This document shows positions 53,683 through 62,125 of a stretch of DNA of 64,000 nucleotides, piece by piece. Each line of letters starts with the position of its first letter. Within the stretch, counting starts at the first letter, position 1. Under the pieces are notes generated by a model that did no database searches, had not been told where the DNA came from, and worked only from the letters and a program-made list of their open reading frames with translations. The position numbers and the translations under genes were made by a program. This stretch comes from Saprospiraceae bacterium (lineage in GTDB: Bacteria; Bacteroidota; Bacteroidia; Chitinophagales; Saprospiraceae), in contig JADJYH010000008.1 of NCBI GenBank assembly GCA_016719855.1, forward strand, positions 62,001-126,000, in the 5' to 3' direction.

Positions 53683-54066
53683 TTAGCAGCTCAGATTAGG
53701 GTTCGGAAACCCGTCGCTGTCGTCTTCGGAAGGCCGGTCGGCCAGGCATTTGAAGTCCTTTTCGACCAGTATCCTTAGGTATCCGTCGCTGGACGGAAAG
53801 CGGACGAGGTGCTCCATCCCCACTTCTTGTTCTGCAGTGGCCCAAGTGCTCGCAAGCCCCGACGGTACAAAAACACAGATGCGGTTTTCGGCAAAGGTCG
53901 CCGCCATTTCTGGCAGGTCGGAGCGCTCCAGTACATAATTCAGTGCAGCACCCTCTTCATTGCCGAAGCGGATACCGTCTGCTACCTTCCCAGTCTCATG
54001 GAACTTGGCCACTTCCGACTGCGAGAGCCGAAGTCGGATGGAATAGCCTTGGATGCGAATTTTCAT
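53683..54066 (-). CDS. DUF7009-like small protein
   Basis: 127 residues. The start MKIRIQGYSIRLRLSQSEVA, then ALNYVLERSDLPEMAATF and RFPSSDGYLRILVEKDFKCL and the end DRPSEDDSDGFPNPNLSC match a Bacteroidota family I recall as DUF7009 (from memory, moderate certainty). The C-terminal SEDDSDGFPNP and Cys look conserved. It is soluble and without a known function. fdhD and THX genes lie upstream on the same strand, raising a possible link with molybdenum enzymes, which is inference only. Confidence 0.7.
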   Translation of the reverse strand: MKIRIQGYSIRLRLSQSEVAKFHETGKVADGIRFGNEEGAALNYVLERSDLPEMAATFAENRICVFVPSGLASTWATAEQEVGMEHLVRFPSSDGYLRILVEKDFKCLADRPSEDDSDGFPNPNLSC

Positions 54067-54145
54067 TTAACCCAATGCTTTTGCCGAAAATGTCAGTTGG
54101 TTGTTGCTTGTCCGAGTTTGCGGGGCAAACAACAACCAGCGGCCA

Positions 54146-54268
54146 CTAGGCGCTTTTCTTCACTACTTTTTTAGGCGGCGCCGCACTATTCGTCTTCTTG
54201 CTGCGAGTCTTGCCGTGCGACCCCCTCCAGATTTTGCCTTTAGTGGTTCTTTTGTCTCCTCTGCCCAT
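54146..54268 (-). CDS. 30S ribosomal protein THX
   Basis: 40 residues: MGRGDKRTTKGKIWRGSHGK then TRSKKTNSAAPPKKVVKKSA. The MGRGD-x-R-T-x-KGKI-x-GS-GK pattern is the small basic THX protein first seen in Thermus 30S subunits and widespread in Bacteroidota. It fills a cavity in the 30S head. It is too short for usual gene finders, but composition, position and the exact motif leave little doubt. Confidence 0.93.
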   Translation of the reverse strand: MGRGDKRTTKGKIWRGSHGKTRSKKTNSAAPPKKVVKKSA

Positions 54269-54496
54269 GTTAGGTACTTTTTAATGGTGATGAAAAATAG
54301 CGCTTTGGCAAATTGGCGTTTTAGCGAATTAGCAAACGTGGGATGTACGTGAAATAATTTGCTGACACGCCAAAACGCAGCTCAAGTGCTTTAAAAGGAC
54401 GGCAAAAGTAGGTTTTTTTGTGATGAAAAACAGAAATTGTAACTTCTGAGCGCTTCTCCTCATTTCTACCTATCAGAAAAATAGCTCCGTCGCCCA

Positions 54497-55363
54497 CTAA
54501 AATCTAAGGTGCCCGTCCAAAATCTCGAAGACAACCCTCGCCGGGCAAGTGTAAATATTGAACTGTTCATTGCGGAGAAAGCCCACAAGGGTCATGCCCG
54601 CTTCCTCGGCAAGTTCCACGGCCAGGCTCGTGGGAGCGCCCACGGCTGCCAACACGGCCACTCCAGCCAGCACCGATTTTTGCACCAACTCGAAACCTGC
54701 CCGCCCGCTTACCAGCACCAAGTGTTCGAAGAGGGGTAAAATGCCTTGCCGCAGCGCTGCACCGATGAGCTTATCGAGTGCATTGTGCCGGCCTACGTCC
54801 TCCCGTGCCAGCATCAGTCTGCCATCCCGGTCGAAAAGGGCCGCCCCGTGCAGCCCACCTGTGCAGTCGAAGATGGACTGGCGGGTAGCCAGCAGCTCCG
54901 GCAACGAGTGCAACACCCCGGCAGGGGAGATAGGGACAGGCGCCGGTAGCTCAAACTGTCCCTGCACCCGCACCGCCTCGATGCTCGCCTTGCCACATAC
55001 CCCACATGATGAGCTGATGTAAAAATTCCGCTCCAAGCGCCCTATATCCACCGCCACGTCGTCGGCCAGCTCTACCACCAGTACGTTTTCCTTCGCCTGC
55101 TTCCAACGCACGGGTGGTCGGCTGAACCCCGTGACCTGTTCTGCCCCACCGATGATGCCCTCTGTGAACAAGAACCCAAGTGCAAGCTCCTCGTCGTGGC
55201 CGGGTGTGCGCATCGTCACGGAAATACTTTTTTGTTGTCGCACGCCGTTCTTCAGGAACCCCAACCTGATTTCGAGCGGTTCTTCGGCTACCACGAAATC
55301 CACCATTTGGCTTTGGTGCTGGCCCTGCACCTTCACGATGTCCGTACTGGCAATGCCCTTCAT
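54497..55363 (-). CDS. fdhD: Formate dehydrogenase accessory sulfurtransferase
   Basis: 288 residues. FdhD transfers sulfur from IscS to the molybdenum cofactor of formate dehydrogenase. The catalytic SSCGVCGKAS carries C120 and C123; the front block EPLEIRLGF and the TMRTPGHDEELALGFLFTEG region, and later MLAREDVGRHNALDKLIGAA and SGRAGFELVQKSVLAGVAVL, are all family signatures. No formate dehydrogenase structural gene is in the window, so its target enzyme lies elsewhere. Confidence 0.96.
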   Translation of the reverse strand: MKGIASTDIVKVQGQHQSQMVDFVVAEEPLEIRLGFLKNGVRQQKSISVTMRTPGHDEELALGFLFTEGIIGGAEQVTGFSRPPVRWKQAKENVLVVELADDVAVDIGRLERNFYISSSCGVCGKASIEAVRVQGQFELPAPVPISPAGVLHSLPELLATRQSIFDCTGGLHGAALFDRDGRLMLAREDVGRHNALDKLIGAALRQGILPLFEHLVLVSGRAGFELVQKSVLAGVAVLAAVGAPTSLAVELAEEAGMTLVGFLRNEQFNIYTCPARVVFEILDGHLRF

Positions 55364-55535
55364 GTTTTTTTCTATTTGTTAAAAACTGTTAGAAAATATG
55401 CTTCCACTTGTTATTTCCACTCTTTCTGTAAACTTCCGAAAGTTATTCGAGGTTGTTCAATCAAAGCCATTTTTACCAACCCCAAGCCACAAAGATTTTT
55501 TCGTTTATTTCATGAGATTATAATTTGTTTATGGC

Positions 55536-55566
55536 AGTCGCACCTTCTGGGTGCGACTTTTTTTTG
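55536..55566 (+). terminator. Orphan rightward terminator
   Basis: Stem agtcgcacc / ggtgcgact with a 5-base loop and a run of nine T. No rightward gene lies within 1 kb upstream. Confidence 0.8.
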
Positions 55567-55675
55567 CCCTTTCGTTACAAGGTCAAAGCCGACAAGCTTC
55601 GAATACAAATACTTTGAAAAAGAACGTTTTACAACGCACCGCCGTCATCTGGCAACTATCAGCACCAAAGACCCG

Positions 55676-55683
55676 TAGTTTTG
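55676..55683 (+). promoter_or_regulatory. -7 element TAGTTTTG
   Basis: TAnnTTTG match 38 bases before the ATG at 55721. Confidence 0.45.
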
Positions 55684-55720
55684 CAACCCAAATAGTTTTC
55701 ACAAAAATAAATACACACCC

Positions 55721-56629
55721 ATGTCTCAAATCTTGATGCTTGGTCTTTTCGCCAGTTGGTTCGCCTTCCATAATGGTTCAGTACCATCATTCATTGGCGA
55801 CCACCCCCCGTTTCCCTACCACCTCGACCACCCAGATGCCGCTTTCGATATGCCCAACGAGTTGAAGGAAATATCCGGGATCAGCCTTGCTGGAGGTGGC
55901 CAGATGCTCGCCGCCGTCAACGACGAGAAGGGCATCATTTTTCTGTTGGACAAATCGAACGGAACGATAAAATCGAGAATTGAATTCAGGGAGGAAGGCG
56001 ACTACGAGGGTCTCGAAATCGTGGGCGACGACGCTTGGGTGAGCAAGAGCAACGGTACGCTTTATCAGGTAAAAAACTTTGCAGCGCCCAACCCCGAAGT
56101 CCAGAGTTTCAAGTCGTTTTTGAACAAAGAAAACGACGTGGAGGGCCTTGCCTTCGACGCCAAAAACAACCGCCTGCTCATCGGCTGCAAGGGCAAAGGC
56201 GCAAGCGGCGATGGAGCTGGGCTCAAAAAGGCCATCTATGCCTTCGACCTCGCAACCAAGACCGTTTCAGAAACGCCTGCCTACTTGCTCACACTGCCCG
56301 ACTTGGAAGATTTTCTAAAAACCAGTGGCGAAGAAGACGCCGACAAGAAAATGGAACGCATCTTCACGCCAGAAGAAGCAGAATTGAAGTTCAGCCCGTC
56401 CGGTATAGCTATCCACCCCAAAACGGGCGAAATTTACGTTACCTCTGCTCGTGGCAATACCCTGCTCGTACTCAATTCAAAAGGCAAAACCCTGCACCTT
56501 GAGCGCCTCAAAAAAAGCGTCCACGGCCAGCCCGAAGGTATCTGCTTTGACTCGGACGGTACGCTGTTCATTGCCAATGAGGGTGCGGATGGCAGTCCGG
56601 GGAAGATTTTTGCCTTCTATCCAAAGTGA
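55721..56629 (+). CDS. SdiA-regulated-like / esterase-like beta-propeller protein
   Basis: 302 residues. A weak hydrophobic N-terminus (QILMLGLFASWFAFHNG) suggests export. The body has repeated propeller-blade motifs: LKEISGISLAGGGQMLAAVN, DEKGIIFLLDKSNGTIKSR, DYEGLEIVGDDAWVSKSNGT, NDVEGLAFDAKNNRLLIGCK, SGIAIHPKTGEIYVTSARGN and QPEGICFDSDGTLFIANEGA. The order matches SdiA-regulated/phytase-like propellers found in Bacteroidota. The substrate is unknown. It is convergent with the broken TonB receptor gene. Confidence 0.82.
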   Translation: MSQILMLGLFASWFAFHNGSVPSFIGDHPPFPYHLDHPDAAFDMPNELKEISGISLAGGGQMLAAVNDEKGIIFLLDKSNGTIKSRIEFREEGDYEGLEIVGDDAWVSKSNGTLYQVKNFAAPNPEVQSFKSFLNKENDVEGLAFDAKNNRLLIGCKGKGASGDGAGLKKAIYAFDLATKTVSETPAYLLTLPDLEDFLKTSGEEDADKKMERIFTPEEAELKFSPSGIAIHPKTGEIYVTSARGNTLLVLNSKGKTLHLERLKKSVHGQPEGICFDSDGTLFIANEGADGSPGKIFAFYPK

Positions 56630-56688
56630 GTAACCGGAATGTTCTCTGGAGGCTGTGCGAGCCCGGAAAGATTTCCACCTCATACCTT

Positions 56689-59064
56689 TCAAAACTGCAC
56701 CCTCCACAGCAAATCCGGGAAGAACCCAATCTGGTTCACCTGCTGCACCTCGCCTTTCTCCCTGTTGAAACGGTAGGTGAACACGTTTTCATGATTCGTC
56801 ACATTTTGGAAATCGAGGAAAAACTGCTGTGACAGTTTCCGCTTTTTGCTGTTCAGGCGGTAGCCAAACTTCACATCCCAGCGGAAGTACGAGTCAATGC
56901 GCTCGCCGTACGCCTTGTCCTCTTGAAACACTTGTTTGCCTTCGGCAATGCTCGCAGCCAGGTCAATCGGGGTGTAAAAACGCCCACCCGCCGTCGTGAA
57001 CTTGGTGTCAAAAGTCAGGGCGTTGCGCTTGTCCTTGCCGATTTTTATCTCCTTGCCCGCCAAGAAATTGAAGGTGTATTTGTTGTTGAACGCCGTGTTG
57101 CGCTCCACGCCGTCGCTGCCCTCGTACTTGCTATCGAACACAGAGCCGGTCACCAACACATAGTAGCCCTTGCTGAAAAACTTCTCCACCGTCAGTTCGA
57201 AGCCGTAGTTTTTGCCAGTGCCTTCGTTCACGAGGAAGTGCTCCTCGGGAAAGGCGAAATCGGCGCCGGCGTTAAGCATCGAAAAGCTGCCGGGCACGCT
57301 TTCCACGGGCACGTTGCCGAGGGCCTGGTAGTAGGTCTCTGCCTTGATGCGCCAGTCGCCGCCCACCTTCACATCGTATCCCAACACGAATTGATGACTG
57401 CGGGTAAATTACAGATTTTCGTTCGTGCGCAGGTAGCTACCATCGGGCTGTGGCACTTGCAGGAAGTACATTGGAAGCGGCTGCATTTGGCTGTGCAGGC
57501 CGTAGCCAAGATTAAGAGTTTGGTTTTCCGTCAGGTGAAAATTGAGGGGCAAGGCGAGGCTCCACCGCCCAAGTTTCGTTGAAAATCAGGTACTGGCCAT
57601 GCAGGCCGGAGTTAAGCGTGAACTTTTCGCTGAGGCGATACTGCGACTGTACGTAGGCTTGTAGCAGGCCGAGGTTGCCGTCAAAGTCGCGCAGCGTGAC
57701 CCAATCGGGGCGAGCCTCCCGGTCACGCACACTGTTTTTTACGTTGAAAACTTCGCCAATTACACCCGTTCTCAGCGTGTGCCGTGCATTGAATTTTTTG
57801 TTCAACAAGCTGGAAATGGTGTAACGGTTCACGGCGTCGTCCACCTCCAGGTGGCGTCGGATGCTCTGGTCTTCCAGTACCCGCTCCTCGTTGTAGGTGT
57901 TACCAGAATTCGAGGCAACGATGGTCGTGCGCAGGTAGGTCGTCTCGTTGAGCAGCAGGCGGTGGGTGAGGCCGAGGATGCCCACCTGCGAGGTCACGTA
58001 GCTGTTCTGGTCGGTTTCTCCATAAAAATCCTCCGCCGACAAATCTTTGCCGATGAAGTCAATCGTACTCAAACCGCCGATGCCGAACAGGCTGAAATTA
58101 CCGAATTTGGTTTTTGGCAAATCCACTTTAAACGACAGGTCTTTGTACTTCGGCGTAGCCGTCGTGCCGATGTTCATGCCGGCTTCAACAGCCAGTTCCG
58201 CAAACGAGTGGCGATAGCTGACGAGATACGAACTGCCCTTCTCCCGATTGATAGGTCCTTCGGCCATCGCCTCCAAGCCGCTGAACGCCGCCAACTGGAA
58301 GGTGTACTCGTGGTTTTCTTTGTTGCCGCTCCGCAATTGGATGTCGAACACACCGGAGAGGGCGTTGCCATATTCGGCGGGGAAGGCCGAGGTGAGGAAG
58401 TCGCTGTTTTTCAACAGGTTGGTGTTCAGCGCACTCACCGGGCCGCCCGTGCTGCCGAGGGTGGAGTAGTGGTTGGGGTTCGGAATAGCCACGCCCTCGA
58501 TGCGCCAGAGCAAACCGGTCGGGGAGTTGCCCCGCACCACGATGTCGTTGCGGCTGTCGTCGGCGATGTTCACCCCGGCGAAGTTGGCGGCCATGCGGGA
58601 GGCGTCGTTGCGGGCACCGGAGTAGCGGGTGACCTCCTCCAGCGAAAACTGCCGGGCGCTGACCGTGGCCAGTTCGTTGCCGGCCTTGTCCTTGTCCACT
58701 TGGGCCGTCACGACAACCTCGTTCAGTTGGGTGAACGACTCGGCCATTTTGACTTCCAAAAAAACTTCCTTGCCCGCCGTGACCACCACGTTCGGGATGG
58801 TCACGCCCTCGTAGCCGATGTAGCTGAAACGCAGGGTCTGCCTGCCCACGGGCATGCCGGGCAGTGCGAAAGAACCGTCCGGTTCGGTGACTGTGCCAGT
58901 GGCCTCTGGCGCATCGAGCAGTTCCATGGTGACGCCGATCAGCGGCACTTCGGATTGCTGGTCGAAGACGCTGCCCCGGATGGTTTGGGTGGCGTTTGGG
59001 CGAAGCCCATTGCTGCGATAAGCAGCAATGCAAGTGTAATTTTTAACTGTCGGGTGATTTTCAT
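56689..59064 (-). pseudogene. TonB-dependent receptor paralogue, two frameshifts and one nonsense codon
   Basis: The intended product is about 790 residues and parallels the receptor at 24390-26785. It has a signal peptide (TRQLKITLALLLIAAMGFAQ), a CarboxypepD-like domain (TIRGSVFDQQSEVPLIGVTM), a plug with RGNSPTGLLWRIEGVAIPNP, and a barrel ending in FPDLLWRVQF. Damage: one base missing near 59005 just after the signal peptide, one base off near 57555, and an in-frame TAA at 57409-57411 (NENL-stop-FTRSHQ). The nonsense codon is a substitution, not a run-length change, which favours real decay of at least part of the gene. Confidence 0.88.
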
Positions 59065-59286
59065 GACGCTGAGAATTTTACTGAAGATTGTTTTATGAAA
59101 TTTGGTGCAAAAATCCGCACTTTCAGTCTCAAAGGCAATCGTCACAACATGTGATATCCTTCGAAAACGACTGCGATGGCTCGTCCGTTTGTGCGATATT
59201 GGGGCAAAAATCTGAGGAAGGGTGGGTGGAAGCGAAGTATTTCCGATGAATTGTGGAATGAATGGGATGAATTGTAAGGGGCTGGG

Positions 59287-59834
59287 CTACAAATAACTGA
59301 CGGTGAGGGCTTGGGGGAATGGGTTGTTGTTGGTATTGGCAACATCAACTTTAGTGGTCAGCCATTCGAGGCTATTCTTCATTTCTAAGTTGTACAACTC
59401 GTCCATTTCTCGATTTTTGCCTTAAATGTGTTCTGGAGAAAGATCTTGTTCCAGCCACAACACAATATGGATTTTCTTTTTTCATCATGAAGGAAGCGTG
59501 AATAGGTTTTCCAAGCATTGGCGTCGGTGCTGGAATTGCGGGCGGCTCCTACAATCACAGGTATCGAGTCCCTCACTTTCTTGGAAACTTCAAGCCAAAG
59601 CGGGTCTTCTCTCCCTTCCACCCGTGGCTTGGTTTCAATACGGTGTCCACGAAAATCCTTCACCTCTATGAATATTAGTGTATTCGCTTGAAAAATTCCC
59701 AAGAAATCCACTGCCTTGGTGGGTTCAATGGCATCTTTGGCTTTTTTGATAAAAGCAGTTTTGTCGAAAGGCAGGACGCTGGCCCATTTGCTTTCGAGGA
59801 AGTCAAACCTGAGCTTTTCTTCGTCAAAAGTCAT
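59287..59834 (-). pseudogene. PD-(D/E)XK nuclease-like protein, broken
   Basis: The intended product is about 180 residues. The front MTFDEEKLRFDFLESKWASV and the core AVDFLGIFQANTLIFIEVKD contain D43, E57 and K59 in the spacing of a PD-(D/E)XK nuclease. The frame shifts at an A6 run (59477-59482 on the plus strand), after which IHIVLWLEQDLSPEH continues; a stop at 59422-59424 interrupts, and MDELYNLEMKNSLEWLTTKV then runs to the natural end at 59287. The start codon overlaps the ATPase stop by the four bases ATGA, so the two are translationally coupled. Confidence 0.7.
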
Positions 59835-60935
59835 GCGCCTTGGTTTACGGATTTCCTGAACAGTTCCCTTTCAAATTCACTGTGGTAGTGATGTCCCTCC
59901 ATGATGGCGTCGTGGTGGATGGACGGCATGGTATCGCCCTCCTCCACCTTCGTGCCGTTTTCCCCTTTGTACAGCGAGAAAAACTTCATGGACGGCACTG
60001 GTTGTTTCATTTCCTTCATCACATCGGCGTATTCGACGGATAGGGAAAGGTGATATGGAAGCAGGTAATCGTGCGTGGCGACGAAGATTTGGCAGCCTGC
60101 GTTGGCTAAGGATTTTAAGAATTGGGCTACGATTTTGATGTATTTGGGGTTGAGGCCAGACTCCGGCTCGTCCCAGAAGAGGATGGTGTCTTTAGTGAGT
60201 GAGCCGTTCATGATGAGGTAGATGAGTTGGGCGAGTTTGTTGATGCCGGTGGCGACGAGTGAGGCTTCAAACTCATTTTCACCATTCCAACTAATAAAAA
60301 ATTTATCGTCCTTTTTCGTAATTTTTAAATGTAATTCTTCCTCAATTTTATCAATAAGCATCTGCGCTTTATCCCTTTCTGAATTTCTCAAAACAGGCAG
60401 CCCCAAAGCTTCCGACAAGTCATAATAGGTTTTGTCGAAAGATATTTCACGGCGGTTATAAAGGCTTGAAAATCCCTGAAACCATGAGAGCATTTCATTG
60501 TTTGGGGATAAAAATCGAATTAACAGTATGGGAAATAAAATCAGTTAACTTGACCATATATTCTTGAGGAAAAGTAAAGATGATATTGTCAGAATTGGAA
60601 ATTCAAAGTCAATTTGTAAATCCATTGTCTGCATCCCTTTTTAAATTATCGAGGGTTTCCGTTTTAAATACATTTTCTAACCCTTCCTTCAAATGAGCCC
60701 AGAACTCTCTTTTTGCGTCTTCTGAATTAAAACCTTTGCTTTGATTGGTTACCGTGAAAAAGTACTTTGTATTTTGCAGTGCCGCATACAACACCTTCAA
60801 CAAATGCGTCTTCCCTGTCCCATTCTCCCCGATGATGACGTTGATGCCCGGCGAAAAATCCATCGCCACCTTGCCGAAGCAGGTGAAGTTTTCCAGTTCA
60901 AGGCGCTTTATTTTGTTCGCAAACTGTTCAGCCAT
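59831..60935 (-). pseudogene. AAA (AAA_15/AAA_21-like) ATPase, broken
   Basis: The intended product is about 365 residues. The first part (60935 to about 60609) has LENFTCFGKVAMDFSPGINV and Walker A GENGTGKTHLLK (36-47). The second part begins FLSPNNEMLSWFQGFSSLYN and has INKLAQLIYLIMNGSLTKDT, Walker B TILFWDEPESGLNPKY and the switch IFVATHDYLL. A T5 run at 60510-60514 (one base short) breaks the frame, and a second disturbed patch lies at about 60597-60620. This is the overcoming-lysogenisation-defect-like ATPase class seen in many defence systems. It is coupled to the nuclease-like gene by ATGA. Confidence 0.8.
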
Positions 60936-61032
60936 TCGGTGTTATTTTATTGGCAAACTTACGAAAAGAATGTGTTCCATGCCGCTGTCGCTTGAAGTTC
61001 AGGAATTTCGCCACCTATTTTTCTACTTTCCC

Positions 61033-61040
61033 TACTTTTG
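61033..61040 (+). promoter_or_regulatory. -7 element TACTTTTG
   Basis: TAnnTTTG match 34 bases before the ATG at 61074. Confidence 0.45.
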
Positions 61041-61073
61041 CCCACGAACTCAATTTTTTACAAAAAAACAAGC

Positions 61074-62042
61074 ATGAACCATTTCGTCAAAACCCTCGCC
61101 ATCATTGCGTTGGCGCTTTTTTTCGGTGAAAAAACTGCCGCCCAAACCGCTACCAAAACCGAACGCATCCCCGGCTCGAAAGTCAACTTCAACTTAGCCC
61201 TCGTGCCCGGCGGTACTTTCACGATGGGCAGTGAAAACGGCCCCACGAACGAACAGCCACAACGCCAAGTCAAGCTCGACAGCTTCTGGATTGGCACGAC
61301 GGAGGTCGGCTACGACGAGTTCATCATTTTTTACCAAAAACAATACGACACGGACTCCACGGCGCACCCGGCCCAAACCTACAAGTCCGACGCCATCAGC
61401 CGTCTCACGCCGCAGTACATTGACTACACCTACGGCATGGGCAAGTCAGGCTTCCCGGCGGTGAGCATGACCCAACAAGCGGCGCTTCGCTACTGCAAAT
61501 GGTTGTATGAAAAGACGGGGAACTTCTACCGCTTGCCAACCGAGGCGGAGTGGGAGTATGCCTGCGCCTTTAAGTCCGGCAGCTCGGCAGTTGGCAGTTG
61601 GCAGTTGAGCCACGAATTAAGCGAGGATGCTTGGTTTTACGATAACAGCTTTGAAAAATACCACGAACTGGCGCAAAAAAAGCCAAATGCACTGGGTCTC
61701 TACGACATGCTCGGAAACGTGATGGAGTGGACGCTCGATTCCTATGACGAAGCCTACCTGCAAAACCTCCAAGGCGACCCCGCCGCAAACCCTTGGGTAG
61801 AGCCGACCAAGCGCCACTCCCGCACCGTGAAGGGCGGCTCCTACGACAGCAATGCCTCGGACTGCACCTGCTCCGCCCGCAAAAAATCGGAGCCACGCTG
61901 GCAGGCCCGCGACCCGCAAATCCCGAAAAGCCGCTGGTGGAATCCCGACTCACCGCATGTCGGTTTTCGGGTGGTGCGCCCCGTGAAGCCGATGACGAAG
62001 ACTGAGGTGGATGCGTTTTTCGAGAAGGCCATCAAGGATTGA
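61074..62042 (+). CDS. Formylglycine-generating-enzyme family (SUMF1) protein, exported
   Basis: 322 residues. A signal peptide (VKTLAIIALALFFGEKTAAQ) is followed by the SUMF1 domain: FNLALVPGGTFTMGSENGPT, VKLDSFWIGTTEVGYDEFII, FPAVSMTQQAALRYCKWLYE, YRLPTEAEWEYACAF and later YDMLGNVMEWTLDSYDEAYL and SHVGF-type end with PHVGFRVVRPV. Members either make formylglycine or act as GldJ/GldK-like gliding and T9SS lipoproteins; no lipobox is seen, so a generic periplasmic role is likely. An unusual Ser/Gly/Trp insert (SGSSAVGSWQLSHE) is encoded by three cagttgg repeats. Confidence 0.88.
   Translation: MNHFVKTLAIIALALFFGEKTAAQTATKTERIPGSKVNFNLALVPGGTFTMGSENGPTNEQPQRQVKLDSFWIGTTEVGYDEFIIFYQKQYDTDSTAHPAQTYKSDAISRLTPQYIDYTYGMGKSGFPAVSMTQQAALRYCKWLYEKTGNFYRLPTEAEWEYACAFKSGSSAVGSWQLSHELSEDAWFYDNSFEKYHELAQKKPNALGLYDMLGNVMEWTLDSYDEAYLQNLQGDPAANPWVEPTKRHSRTVKGGSYDSNASDCTCSARKKSEPRWQARDPQIPKSRWWNPDSPHVGFRVVRPVKPMTKTEVDAFFEKAIKD
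61588..61607. repeat. cagttgg x3 stutter inside a coding sequence
   Basis: Three tandem copies of the cagttgg word that forms intergenic hairpins at 30097-30171 and 37776-37926. Here it is in frame and adds residues AVGSWQL. Confidence 0.7.
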
Positions 62043-62043
62043 A

Positions 62044-62125
62044 ATTTGGGAAATTGGAGTATGCTGTGGCTGACTTGGCGACTAACCCAATTCCCGAATT
62101 CAACCAATTCCCGAATTCCCAACCC
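62044..62125. repeat. Stutter array, gggaaattgg/ccaattcccgaatt word family
   Basis: gggaaattgg near 62048 and three ccaattcccgaatt words at 62088-62119 between convergent genes. It is related to 36739-36817. Confidence 0.6.

Larger units (their letters stand above)
55364..55720. other. Gene-free stretch with an orphan terminator
   Basis: 357 bp between divergent genes. It contains a rightward terminator at 55536-55566 that no rightward gene uses, and a -7 element at 55676-55683 for the next gene. A small transcript ending at the hairpin is possible. Confidence 0.5.

Noticed and set aside
57779..59098. 439-residue frame antisense to the second TonB receptor
   Set aside because: Shadow of the receptor coding strand; rich in His/Ala/Arg with no family resemblance.
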